From Plasmopara viticola (taxonomy: Eukaryota; Oomycota; Peronosporomycetes; Peronosporales; Peronosporaceae), in contig MBPM02000003.1 in the NCBI GenBank assembly GCA_001695595.3, forward strand, positions 1-64,000: DNA of 64,000 bases. Direction: 5' to 3'. The notes beneath the pieces were generated by a model. It was not told the origin of the DNA, did not search any database, and saw only the letters and a list, made by a program, of their open reading frames with translations. Every line of letters begins with the position of its first letter. Position 1 is the stretch's first letter. Of this stretch, positions 53,835-64,000 are shown one piece after another. The position numbers and the translations under genes were made by a program.

Positions 53835-55795
53835 TCAGTGCTCGGCGGACAGTAGCGCCTCGTTATCGAGCACGCCTTCGTCCAGCATAAGAGGGACCGG
53901 TCTTTTCTTAGCACCTAAGCCGTTCAAAATCGACCCGTTCTGAAAGTCTACCACATTCAAGGCAATGCCAACGGCACTTCCAAGCGCGCCAAACGACAAG
54001 AATAGCCATTCCACCCCTGGAATGTACCTGTCATTTAAGTTGAATGTGGCCGCCACCGCCAACGGGAACAGCGCAAGTCCAATGTTCTGTGAAAAAAAAG
54101 CAGATAGATTGTATTAGCTGCGTGAGCAACCCAACACACTTAAGCAACAAGTAGCTCGGATAATGCTGAGATCAGGCATAAATGAAGTTCTCGTTTTGGC
54201 CATCAAATCGCTCAAGTATAAGGGGCATGCACCTGAATTGCAGTAATTGCCCCGTAGGCAGTACCAACATGTTTGGCTTCAACGACGTCTTTATCAACAA
54301 AAGGATATCAGAATCGTAATTCTTAGACCGCCAAGTCAACTTACATGGAACAGATGGCCACAATGCCGCAGCAAACACACTGTAGGCAACGCCTTGTAGC
54401 ACCAGCGGCACATAAAGTGATATGTGAGTTAATCCAAGCAAGACGTGGACGATAGTTAGCGCGAGTGGGGCTACCAACGCCAGCAGAGCGCGTAGACCGA
54501 TCCGGTCAACCATGAAGCCGAGGAACGGGGAGATGACTGCGCTAATAATGTATGGAATGGACATAGATGTGGCGGCCTTTTGGGCCGCATTAGTTTTCGT
54601 AGCGCAGTACATTTTGGTTAGTGGGCCATGTTTCCAAGCCTCGTCATCGCAATTAATCTTGTCACCTAAAATCAGTGGAGGCGAAGTCGAGCAATTCCAC
54701 TGATCCAGCGGCTCTTGAATGGTACAATTTGACGACAAAAGCGGGAGTGGCCATCCGTACGGCGGTACGCTAGGGCAACCAGGAACGATTACTTGACAAT
54801 CAATTTCCTCATTGTAAAGTCCGTCCCCACAACGTTTACACGATTGAGGGGGTTCCTTGAAGTAGTCCCTTTCCATCAGGAGACTGCTAGCAATATTATT
54901 GAAGGGAATGACGCAGCCGTAAACCACCAAGCAACTCAGCACTAGCAGCCAAAACGCTGGGCGGAAGTGTTTGACGTCACTGAAGTGAATGATTTCAGCG
55001 GCATTCAGTTTTTCCTTGTTGTTCCCTTTGTTCCCTTTTTCGGCTTGCTTATCGATCGGAATTAACAGTAACACGGCGAAAGCGGATGCCAAACACATAA
55101 TTACACCCACCCAAAGCGCCATCGATACACCGGATGCCTGAGCGACAATCGGGCTCACTTCATTGTTGATGACGCTGCCAAGTCGAGCAACACTAAGATT
55201 AATACCCAAGGCTAGTGCAAGCTCACTGTTCTTAAACCAAGATGCAACCAGTGTGCCCTGCGCTACGCCCAAGCTTTCTCCACCGACACCGAAGATTACT
55301 CGCCCAAACTACAATACAAAAATCGTCAGCCATCGCTATTCTTACCAAGTAAATGCTTTTAAAGCTGCACCAGCATTAAATTGAAGCTAGAGAGCGAGCA
55401 ACCCGTCGCGAAGATCAGTTGACCCGCCAAGATTGTCGTGGAAAAAGCGACCAACATTATGCGTGCACCAAAGCGATCCACGAGCACACCGCCAAAAAAC
55501 GGTAGCAAAATGTTGGGGATTGAATACAGGGTATACAGTAAACTCTACATCAAGCACAAGCGCACCATTTGTTTTATTTTTTCAGCAATAAGACGCGTCG
55601 CAAAGATCTCGATGGGGAAATGCTGGCACGTACGAAGAGGAATTCGTAGCGTTCCTTTGGAATACTGTTAAAGTGCTGTTGCAACTGGCTCTTGAGCGCT
55701 GCTGGGTTGTCGAAGCAAAAGTAGTTGCCAACCATTAGTACGCACGACAAGAACAGCACAAGCCAGCGCACGCGCAGTTCGCTTTTGTTTGCCAT
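53835..55795 (-). CDS. MFSD1: Major facilitator transporter, MFSD1-like
   Basis: Five exons, read downward: 55795-55634, 55544-55371, 55308-54345, 54288-54233 and 54086-53835, giving 535 aa. Introns are 89, 62, 56 and 146 nt. The intron 2 donor is weak (GTGCAG), but the join FNLML-FGRVIFGVGGESLGVAQ matches the family. Other family blocks: NYFCFDNPAALKSQL, SLLYTLYSIPNILLPFFGG, VDRFGAR, SWFKNSELALALGINLS, HVGTAYGAITAIQ. Twelve membrane segments are expected. MFSD1 is a lysosomal transporter in animals; the location here is unknown. A Cys-rich loop of roughly 90 residues (eight Cys, two N-glycosylation sites NCT and NCS) sits between the seventh and eighth membrane segments and is not in animal MFSD1. 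Confidence 0.9.
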
Positions 55796-55859
55796 CTTGA
55801 AATTTGATTTGTTTAACTATTGAGATGTGCTGACACACTAGTAAAGTTCGCATAAAAAC

Positions 55860-56385
55860 AATGATAAATTAAATATTGTAATCTAAAGAGACTTGTAACC
55901 GACTACGCTGGTGTGCTACAATAATTCGATGCGCACTATCAGTTGTTTCATCCTTAAGCTTCAAGCGGGATTGGATGCATGATTCGTTTGCGACCATTGC
56001 GTACAGACCCGTTTTTCTGGCAATTTAGAGCGACTGCTTCACAATCAAGCTGCGCACACATCGGCAGCTTGCGATATTCTTTTGCACTAGTAGACTGAGC
56101 TCACATATCGCAACGCACAAAATATATTTCAAAGGAGCAAATACATTGCTCAGGTAAGTCTACGCTGCTTTTAATTGCAAAAGACCCATTCAGATTGGCA
56201 TCGTTTGTGACCACGATGAGCGCATCCTCGTATCCCCCTGACCCTTACAAACCGCAAGTTGATCCGATTTTCCAACTGGCCTTTTCCACAAATCCTTGCG
56301 CAGGTATTGAAATGTCGGCGATGTTGTTCAGATTGGCCGAGCGATGGTAAATCAAGTATTCGAGCGTTCGACCATCGTCCCGAAA
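55860..56385. other. No gene recognised
   Basis: Upstream flank of the transporter gene; short ORFs only. Confidence 0.4.
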
Positions 56386-56531
56386 TGCGCGTACCTGGAT
56401 TCGAAATATGAACTTTACCGCCACAAGGTGAAATACTAACCACTATACTAAACACGACTGGAGAAGCAGGGTATCAATCCCTGTACCTCTCGCTTAATTA
56501 GCGAGCGATCTAACATTTGAGCTGCATCCTC
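56386..56531 (-). pseudogene. Relic tRNA-Ala + tRNA-His pair
   Basis: Minus strand: Ala 56531-56459, His 56457-56386, with the one-base gap (C here, G in the minus reading) still present. The Ala anticodon loop is destroyed (gcttaattagcg) and the His T arm is decayed. The Ala T loop shows the same A54 as the array. Confidence 0.9.
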
Positions 56532-56533
56532 GA

Positions 56534-56958
56534 TGCAACCGTCGTCACCGGCAATTTTGCCGGTAACTTATTTTACGTGAAAGTATTCCCAAAATGCATA
56601 TGCATTAGTACTATCCATAAGTATAGTCGATTATACAGTTTCCAACCAGAAGACAGTTCCTGATGTCATATAATTATTGGAAACCAATAGACCTTATTGG
56701 ATAAAAAACATCTAGGATGTGTATAAAGCCAGATGATATATAGAAGAATGATAGCTTTTGAATTGGTACCAGACGATGGCTGAGAGCCACCAATTAGGAT
56801 GTAGCAAGAAAATAAGTCGTAAAAGCTCTTCTATATAACTTCACTTCTCCATTACTCTAAGCAACAAACACTCCTCCTCTTCTACGACTTCACCTTGCCC
56901 GTGCCTCAGCCTCGTCCGACGGCCGGCCTTGATTAGCTTCCTCCGCGACTGTGTTACA
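56534..56958. mobile_element. Candidate solo LTR
   Basis: A 425-bp insertion separates the relic pair from its normal upstream flank, which resumes at 56959 (taacttcgcttagaatatag). It starts TGCAAC and ends GTTACA, near-complementary ends as in copia LTRs (the copia relic LTR starts TGTAAC). It contains a TATA-like tgtataaag. No clear target duplication was found. Confidence 0.5.
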
Positions 56959-57180
56959 TAACTTCGCTTAGAATATAGATAAGCATTATCACGAAAAATG
57001 CTTCTGCTATAAATAACACACACATATATTATCATCGAATGTCGCTTTCACCTGAAATTCACTAAGTACACATCCAAGTTGGCAATTGTATTTTTTACAA
57101 ACTCCCGGGTCATGCAGTCGAGCAAAGTGATATGATAAAAGATATCTCGTCTACGTTGCCGGAAAATGCATAGAAAAAAT
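56959..57180. repeat. Decayed long spacer of the relic tRNA unit
   Basis: Matches the 28.9 kb spacer: atatagataagc, aatgtcgctttc, acacatccaagttggcaattg, tgatatgataaaagatatctcgtc. Confidence 0.75.
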
Positions 57181-57389
57181 TTCTTAAGCTTGAGGTAAGT
57201 ATTTCGACTTGTGGCAATAAGTTGTCATGTCCACGCGCGATACAGCTTGACGTGATTTTGCCTTAAAGTTTTGAATTGCTTTTCTTTTCTTTTGGTCTCT
57301 TAGCTAGCTGCAACATTGCATGTAATATGCGTTCGAAATGCTTTTGTGAGCATCAAAGACGGATTTTGTCGTTTTATTAGTCTGAAAAC

Positions 57390-57900
57390 ATTTGAATTCT
57401 CGCTATCAGTCATTCGTCTTGACAGATTTTATCGAGTTGCTTAAGTGCCAATAAGCATAGTGGTATTGAAAAACCTGCTTGAGATCTACAGAGATTTTTG
57501 TAAAAGTGATGGACGTATCGAACAATTGCTTTTTCAGCAACTTCAATCGACGGGAAGGTAGTCAGTGTGGCAATTTTATCACCAAGAACCAGCAGACTTT
57601 TAGCATCCTAAGTACAGTTGAGAGGCCCTATTGCATATCATTACAGTGTGGACAATCTCTTTATCGGTAACTGTGATCAAGTATAATGTTCGAAAACAAC
57701 TTATAAGACACAAATGCATATTCGGAAGCAATATGTGCGAAAGTCAGAAAAAGGCAATACATAAAAGGGTGTTTATCAGACGCATGCTGTGTGTACAACG
57801 CTGACATGTATGTAGTTGGAATGTATGCCAATTATAGCATTAACGCGGAAGCTCTTTTTTGGCCTCCGAAACCTTTCAATTATATCTCTATGCGTGTGCA
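57390..57900 (+). repeat. Dispersed repeat upstream of a tRNA-His relic
   Basis: About 500 bp related to 63220-63740 and 62630-62810 (e.g. gacaatctctttatcgg; cttttttggcctccgaaacc). It ends in atatctctatgcgtgtg, the start of a tRNA-His that then breaks off. Confidence 0.65.
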
Positions 57901-58120
57901 CACGTCTAGAATAATAGAGAAGACATATCAATGGCCGTACATCATCTCAGCGCTTCAAAAGGGCAACTTTATGATTTGTTGCGGCTCTACCGCGTCTGCG
58001 TACTTTTAAACCGATAGAAAGGACGTATCTGATATTGTATAGCGTGTCAGCGCTTCAAAAGAGCCTTATCCAAATTATCAAAACAACTTTACCGATGAGA
58101 TTGATAATACAAATAAGTTA

Positions 58121-58440
58121 AGGGAGCCGGTATCGACACACACACACACACCTGGGTATCGCCACCCCCTCCAGGTATAAGCCACAAATTTTCTTGAATA
58201 AGCGCCACACCCAACGTAAAACCACACCCGTCGCAAAATGGACATACCATACATCACACCTAAACCCTCTTTGCACATAATTCAACATGCCATTGACCTC
58301 ACCCCCGCGCAGACTTACGAAACTCTTAATGGAGCACTGAAATCAACGCAAAAGTTCTCACTAAGGGAAGGTTATTCGACAAAAATGGAAAGGACTAAGA
58401 ATCACAAGCACGGAAACACACGTGTCGATACCGGCTCCCT
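58121..58440. mobile_element. Terminal-inverted-repeat element (MITE-like)
   Basis: Perfect 19-bp inverted ends AGGGAGCCGGTATCGACAC (58121-58139) and its complement (58422-58440). A second, one-mismatch right end lies at 58955-58973, preceded by ttttgcgacgggtgtggttt, which mirrors 58210-58240. The larger element may therefore be 58121-58973 with the smaller one inside. No clean target duplication seen. Confidence 0.65.
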
Positions 58441-59189
58441 ATGCCTAAAGACAATCATTAAATAGATAGGCTAAGTTGTGGCAGAAAAGCAAAGACTCTT
58501 TCTTGCTCTCGTCGTGCATCGCCACCTGCAGTGTGCATTGCCCATGGCTACATTCTCAACACCTGAAAAAAGTTTGAATGGATAAACTCACGGCCACACG
58601 GGTTGCAAGCATTGGAAAGTACGTTCGCATCGTCAGTTAGTAAGTGCATGACGCTGGTTAAGAAGGAGCTGCAGCATACAAGATTGGCGAAGAGCAGGTT
58701 TCATCAAAGAATACGATGTGAAGGCTTACGGAAAGTCGTTAAAGTCCGGGCGGAGGTGAAGGTCGAGCAATTTCAATGTGGAGAAGGTGGGCGATAGAAT
58801 TTATGCATGATTTCACTCCAGGTAAATGGTTTTTACCGTGTTCAGAAGTTACAATCTTACTATCAATATAACGTGTGTTTTAATTTGTGCTTTTATAGTG
58901 TTATTAAAAAGAATGTTCAATTTTGCGACGGGTGTGGTTTTACGACTGGGGGCAATGTCGATACTGGCTCCCTAAATTACTCTGATTTTTCATATGAAAA
59001 GTTATATTTCTTAGCTTTAAATTATAGTTTAGATTTATTTAAATAAAAGGAAGATAGAAAAACTATACCTTTTTTACATCAAAAGGAAAAATATTCTCCC
59101 AAAACAAAGCAATAAATCATTTTGCAACGATGGCAAAAATATATATGTAAAGAATAAAAAGTAGAGAAATTAAACCTTTAAATAGTAAT

Positions 59190-60385
59190 TTTACCGCATA
59201 TAATTTGCGGGCAGCAATCGTTTATATGCAAGGGTTTTATGCGTTTGCTCCAAATGCATTACGCGGCATGGCACTGGATGGCACTTTTCTTTTCTCAAGA
59301 ATAAATTCAAAGGTGTGCTGTTGGTGGCGTGATTAAATGATGGTAACAATGAGATCCAGATAGTTAGAGTCGCATCTATCAGCAGCGAGATTAAAGCAAA
59401 TTGGGCGTGGTTCACCAAGTTCCTGTTCCAGCATTTACTTGTACTTCCAGCCTTCGTCATATCTGATCGTGACGAGGGAATAGTGCCAGCTATGAAAGAA
59501 AATGGCAAAGAGATACCACATTTCTTTGCTTACGTCACCTTATGGAAAATTTCGATCTAGAGTTCAGAAACAAGACGTTAAAGGAACATGCATGGGGTCT
59601 AGCACGTGCACTGATCATACAATCGTTCGAAGCCAAAGAAAAAAACCTGTTGAAGCTAAATCGCGAGGCAATTAAATGGCTGGCTGACGTTGGCTATGGG
59701 AAGTGGTTCATGGCCCATAGGTCATGCTCACGATATAGAACGCTTACTTCCAATAAGTCGGAACCATGAACAACTCGCTGAAAAAATCCGGGAAATGCCG
59801 ATCTTGAGTCGTGTGATGGCAATTGGACGCTATGTCGTTATGAAGGGGCTTGAAGTTGCTGGACAGACCAAACAATGGGGTGTGGTTACGTCTTATGCTG
59901 CCAGTTGCATCACTCCAATTTCTAAAAATGAACGAGGAAACAATTAAAGTATGTCCAAGTTCAACTAAATCGTTTGTTGTGTCGGTTCAAATTGGAACAA
60001 ACAAGCCAATGGAGTATGCTGTTGAGGTGAACAGTACCAGTGGTACCTGCACATGCGGTTATGTGAAGGATATGAATGCTCCATGTCGACACCTCCTAGC
60101 AGCACGTGCAGTATTGTTATTTGGATATATGTGGTCAACCAAAACGTATTTAGTTGCCTACCATGAAGCACTCTTAGTAAAAGCCATCTATGACAAAAAG
60201 TGAACAGGTAAAAAGCGAGCATCTTCCACCAGATCCGTCCTAAGAAACAGGTCGACCCAAAAAGAAGCGAGGCATGCTACAATAGAAATTGACGCGCCAA
60301 AAAGTGGTTATCGATGCGACAGCTGTAGTCAAGTGGGACACAACAAGCGTCGATGCACCAGTAATGCGCAGCATAAGAGTATATT
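59190..60385 (+). pseudogene. MULE (Mutator-like) transposase pseudogene
   Basis: Motifs appear in order but in broken frames. MALDGTFL (about 59270-59290) and VISDRDEGI (about 59457-59483) carry the first two catalytic Asp. HFFAYVTLMENFDLEFRNKT follows (about 59520-59575). The SWIM zinc finger CTCGYVKDMNAPCRHLLAAR lies at about 60048-60105, a GRPKKKRG AT-hook at about 60249-60272, and a CCHC knuckle CDSCSQVGHNKRRC at about 60315-60356. Stops occur near 59312 and 59767 and at the end of each frame. This is a decayed DNA transposon. Confidence 0.85.
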
Positions 60386-61410
60386 TTCTTTAGTGAGTTA
60401 GATATGCTTTTCAATAGTTTTCTTATTCTTCGAAGGTAGATTTTTTTTAATTTTGGTGGAAAAGTAGTAAGTCAAGATAATTTTTTTCCACTTTTATAAA
60501 TTATTTTTCATTCAATTTGAAGAAAGGTATATGTTTCCATTCGCCCAAGAAAAAAACTATATATATTCTCTTAATTCTATACACATTCTGTTAATGCATA
60601 ATTTCTTACACTGGCTTAAAAATCAAAAACCAATTATACCCCGATCGAATTAACTTCTCTTAATTCTTATGGGATTTTTTCTTGATTTAATATTGATGAT
60701 TAGTTTGATTAGCCTTCCACTCCTAACCACAAATCATTTCCATAGCAAAAGCTGATGAAACTTGAAATCTCTAATTGATTTTTGTATATTTTTTTTCTTT
60801 TATTTATATTTTTTCTAGCTGAAGCAACACCGTAAAAGTTCTATGTAAGGTTATCGATTCAAGTCCGATTATCTCTAGACGATCAAGGTGAAAAAAAACC
60901 GGCTTAAACTTTTTTAAGAGGTTACAGTGTACCATTTTCTCAAAAGGTACACTGTTACTCATACTGATCCGATAATTCTTTGTGCAAGTTGAGATTTAAT
61001 TATAATTTAGTGATATGTTGGATTGTAAACATTATTTTATTCTAATACTCAAATAAAAATGTAGTTAAAAACAAAATATTCTTATATAAAGAGCTCATAT
61101 CGACGGCGATGTCGACTCATCACAACCTGAGACGGAATGGAATCCGCTATATCTAATTTAAATAACAGAAAGAAATCTGATTTCGTTTTATTTGTATTCA
61201 AAATAATCCATTGGAAACAATAAAAGATCTTTAAAAAATAATTTTCATCGAACCACCACCTATTTTTCTATTCATTTTCGCAGTGGTCGATTACTGAGAA
61301 TTAAACAGAAGAAACGCGTGTTCAAGTCCCGTTTTGTCCGTTAAAACATTTTTTTAAAGCTCTATCAACGAAAGCTCTCTAATTCTCCATTATTCTTGCT
61401 AAATTATCCT
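60386..61410. other. AT-rich region, no gene recognised
   Basis: Long A/T runs. A perfect 10-bp inverted repeat (acagtgtacc / ggtacactgt) at about 60926-60957 forms a short hairpin. No ORF of interest. Confidence 0.45.
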
Positions 61411-61414
61411 TCTA

Positions 61415-62200
61415 CTATTAACTGTGGATTTCTGAGTCAACTGTACCAAAAAGTGGTATTTTGGGTAGGTGATCAGTGGGAAATGAAATCGGCAAAAGCG
61501 AAATGAGTATGGAACCAGCGTCCGCTATGTTGGTGGGAATCTCATGGATCTCCTCGTACAAGTTGTGTATAAATCGGAGCAGTTTTATTCGTGGAGATAT
61601 GCGACCTCGAAGAGGCCATACGAACCTATGATTGACATGCCTGCCAGTTAAAAGATATCATTTTTTTAGAGTTACCATTAATTTATGCAACATTTGTGTA
61701 TGACACGTATAATATTGCGACACATCAAGTCTGCTTCCGTCGATCATTTAAGACTGATGAACTTTGCCTTGAGCTGACTGTCTGATAGCCCACCCTCACT
61801 GTACGTGGAGCGATACACAGCGAGCGCATGCTTTGGAAGTGTGTCGCGCCGCGCGCCGCACGCGATCCGGGTCAATTTGAATGACAAATCTCCGGCGCGA
61901 AGCCACATACCGAACCCTTACATTAAGTATGCCGGGTTTATTAGACTTTTCATGTTGATGAGGCATGTCATCGAGCACCCAGATGTCGCACAAATATGGA
62001 GCGATAGCTTCACGTCACCAATGATAACTCGAAAACAAAAGCAGATTGCGGCGATAAAGAACATGCGTTAGACTCATGAAACGCAGCCGCATCCAGTGGT
62101 ACATTAATTTGGCGGTTCTAAGGCATTGCCGATTTCACGAATCGGTGACTACCCCCGTTTTTGGTACTGTTAACTCAGAAATCCATGGTTAAAATAGTAA
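61415..62200. mobile_element. Terminal-inverted-repeat element, about 780 bp
   Basis: 61418-61495 (gtggatttctgagtcaac, gtaccaaaaa, gaaatcggcaa) returns inverted at 62125-62195 with mismatches. It looks like a non-autonomous DNA transposon; the interior has no transposase. Confidence 0.6.
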
Positions 62201-62600
62201 AAAATAAAAGAAACTAACTCAATCGGTATTGAAAGAGAAACTAGAGCTATGCTTGCTTCACTTAGTAATAATAAACTTAAAAAAAAATTATAATTTTTAC
62301 ACCAATTTTATTAATCGCCATTGATCTTCCATCCATTATCGTAAACTATATACATATGTAGGAATCAAACATTAAAATATATCAAAGTGATAAAAAATTA
62401 AAAGACAAAATGTACCTAAATAAGTTAGGTGTTACAAAGCAGATTTCTGACAAAAATAACACAAAACGCCAAGAGGTTTGGCTATTCGCCGATTTAATGA
62501 ACTAACGACACAAAGATTTTCAGTACAAAATTTACACCAAAATTAATATGTAATCTCAGAATCTTTATGTTTCAGATTTTTTTAATTAAATTAAAAAATT
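62201..62600. other. AT-rich region, no gene recognised
   Basis: No ORF, RNA gene or repeat seen. Confidence 0.4.
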
Positions 62601-62802
62601 GTCAAAACTTTCCATTCTTCTGCAAAGTATATAAGCAATATGTGCGAAAGTCAGAAAAAGAGCAATGCTTGAAATCAAGGTGCGCTTGTGTCGGGCGCAC
62701 GCTGTGTGTACAATGCTGACATATATGTAGGTATAAATTCTTCCAAAATAGCTGAAACGGAAGAGCTCTTTTTTGCCTCCGAAACTTCTTATTGTCTCTA
62801 TG

Positions 62803-62873
62803 CGTGCGTTGTTTAGTGGTCAGTATCCCAACTTGAAATAGTTTACTTTTGGCATTAAATCGAACTACGCACA
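62803..62873 (+). pseudogene. tRNA-His relic
   Basis: Keeps gcgtgcg, tagtggtcagta and the 3' acceptor cgcac; the anticodon and T arms are decayed. Confidence 0.5.
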
Positions 62874-63731
62874 ATACAGAACGATGCGATTTGGCTCTTG
62901 TGTCATTGAACTATCTCTTTTGCCGTTTTGACTGTCTGTTGAACGCTTTTGAAATGCTCGTAGATATTCGTTAAATCTACCAAAGACAGACCATGTCGAT
63001 TACCATGGTGCCGCAATAATCGACTTTACGCGATCCGTTTATTCACCCCGACAAGTCTTCATCAAGTTGTTTCAAGTGCTTTACAAAGTTTGATAGTACT
63101 TAAGTGCCTGCTAAAGACTTAGACTACCTCTTAAAAAATTGACGTAACAAAATTCGATTTTTCAGTATAGTCAGTAGGACATGACAAAGACGAGTTGTGT
63201 CAATTATTTGGTGCCGAAATGATCGTGTATACGCTATCATTCATTCGTTTTGACAGGTCTAACCCAGTGTCGATAAGCGCTATGATATGTACAATGTTAT
63301 TAAAGTGTCTGCTTGGGATATATAAAAATTGTAGAGGTGATGTACGTATCGAGCGATTGTTCTTTGGAAACTATATCGACAGGATAGGTAGTCGATGTGG
63401 CAGTTTGATCAACAAGAATAAGTAGACTTTCAACATCCTAAGTATAAGTTAGATGCCCTACTACAAATCATCACAACGTGAACAATCTCTTTGTGTGTGT
63501 GACTACGATCGAGTTTATTTTTCGAAAACAACGGATAAGACACAAATGCATGTTCTGAAGCAAAATGTGCGAAAGCCAGAGAAAAAGCAACGCTTGAAAT
63601 CAAGGTGTGCGCTTGTGTTGGGCACATGCTGTGTGTACAACGCTGCCATAAATGTAGGTATAAAGTCTTCCAAAATAGCTGAAAGTTAAGAGCTCGTTTT
63701 TGGCCTCCAGATTTTTTTGTCGTCTCTCTAT

Positions 63732-63803
63732 GCGTGTGTTGTTGAGTGGTCAGTACCTCAACTTGTGATAAAGCGTTTCAGCCATAAATCGAGCCACGCG
63801 CTA
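63732..63803 (+). pseudogene. tRNA-His relic
   Basis: Exactly 72 nt from gcgtgtg to cacgcgcta. The D arm and the TTGTGAT loop (GTG kept) are recognisable; the T arm is lost. Confidence 0.6.
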
Positions 63804-64000
63804 TACAGAGCAATGTGATTTTGCTCCCACGTTATTAAATTGTCTCTTTTGCAGATTTGATCTTGTTTCTGCATTGCCATATTGTATGTTGGTCGTGTTT
63901 AACTGCTTGGAAATGTTCGTCAAATTAACCAAAGACAGTTGTGTTGACAACCATGGTGTCGCAATGATCGAGCTAACGCGATCCGTCTATTCGTCTCGAC

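Larger units (their letters stand above)
62620..63999 (+). repeat. Diverged tandem repeat, period about 930 bp
   Basis: 62620-63060 and 63550-63999 align throughout (e.g. gtaggtataaa.tcttccaaaatagctgaaa, accatggtg.cgcaat.atcga, gcgatccgt). The middle (63220-63420) matches 57400-57600. Each copy ends its first part with a tRNA-His relic. Confidence 0.7.

Noticed and set aside
60924..60960. Perfect short hairpin as a terminator or small RNA
   Set aside because: It lies in AT-rich sequence far from any gene on either strand; such hairpins occur by chance or as mobile-element debris.

Overview
This is eukaryotic nuclear DNA, most likely from an oomycete (Phytophthora / downy-mildew relatives). 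The intact genes have short introns (56-146 nt, GT..AG). They sit between decayed LINE, Ty1/copia, SINE and MULE remnants, and their proteins have typical oomycete-like architectures. The species cannot be named from the sequence alone.

Layout. 1-4617: a decayed L1-type LINE (ORF1, apurinic endonuclease, reverse transcriptase) cut off mid-domain. 4618-27790: the main feature, a tandem array of 76 units with a core period of 301 bp. Each unit carries a tRNA-Ala(AGC) gene and, one base later, a tRNA-His(GTG) gene. 27790-30620: the array flips orientation across a large imperfect palindrome and continues as four more pairs on the minus strand, some with ~500-850 bp spacers. 30620-32560: no gene recognised apart from a LINE 3' end. 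32565-35327: a single-exon DH-PH-PH-BRCT-BRCT protein. 35330-41460: unrecognised sequence and relics of the tRNA repeat. 41460-47390: a copia pol relic and a frameshifted condensin subunit (NCAPH) pseudogene between inverted repeats. 48292-48465: a possible small secreted cysteine-rich peptide. 49160-49660: a LINE 3' end. 49732-55795: three intact intron-containing genes: a MGRN1/LOG2-type RING ubiquitin ligase (+), a NEK2-like kinase (-) and an MFSD1-like transporter (-). 55800-64000: further tRNA-unit relics, a possible solo LTR, a MULE transposase pseudogene, terminal-inverted-repeat elements and a diverged ~930 bp tandem repeat.

How the parts work together. Each array unit looks like one RNA polymerase III unit. 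It has a TATA-like motif and a CAA motif upstream of tRNA-Ala only, internal A/B boxes in both genes, no terminator between the genes, and one T5 run 33 nt after tRNA-His. Both tRNAs would therefore come from one precursor. The single base between them is G, which would be the G-1 that eukaryotic tRNA-His needs. Cutting the tRNA-Ala 3' end after its discriminator base could thus set the mature 5' end of tRNA-His. Core units are nearly identical and edge units are decayed, as expected for concerted evolution. Many short minus-strand ORFs in the array are only the tRNA genes read backwards.
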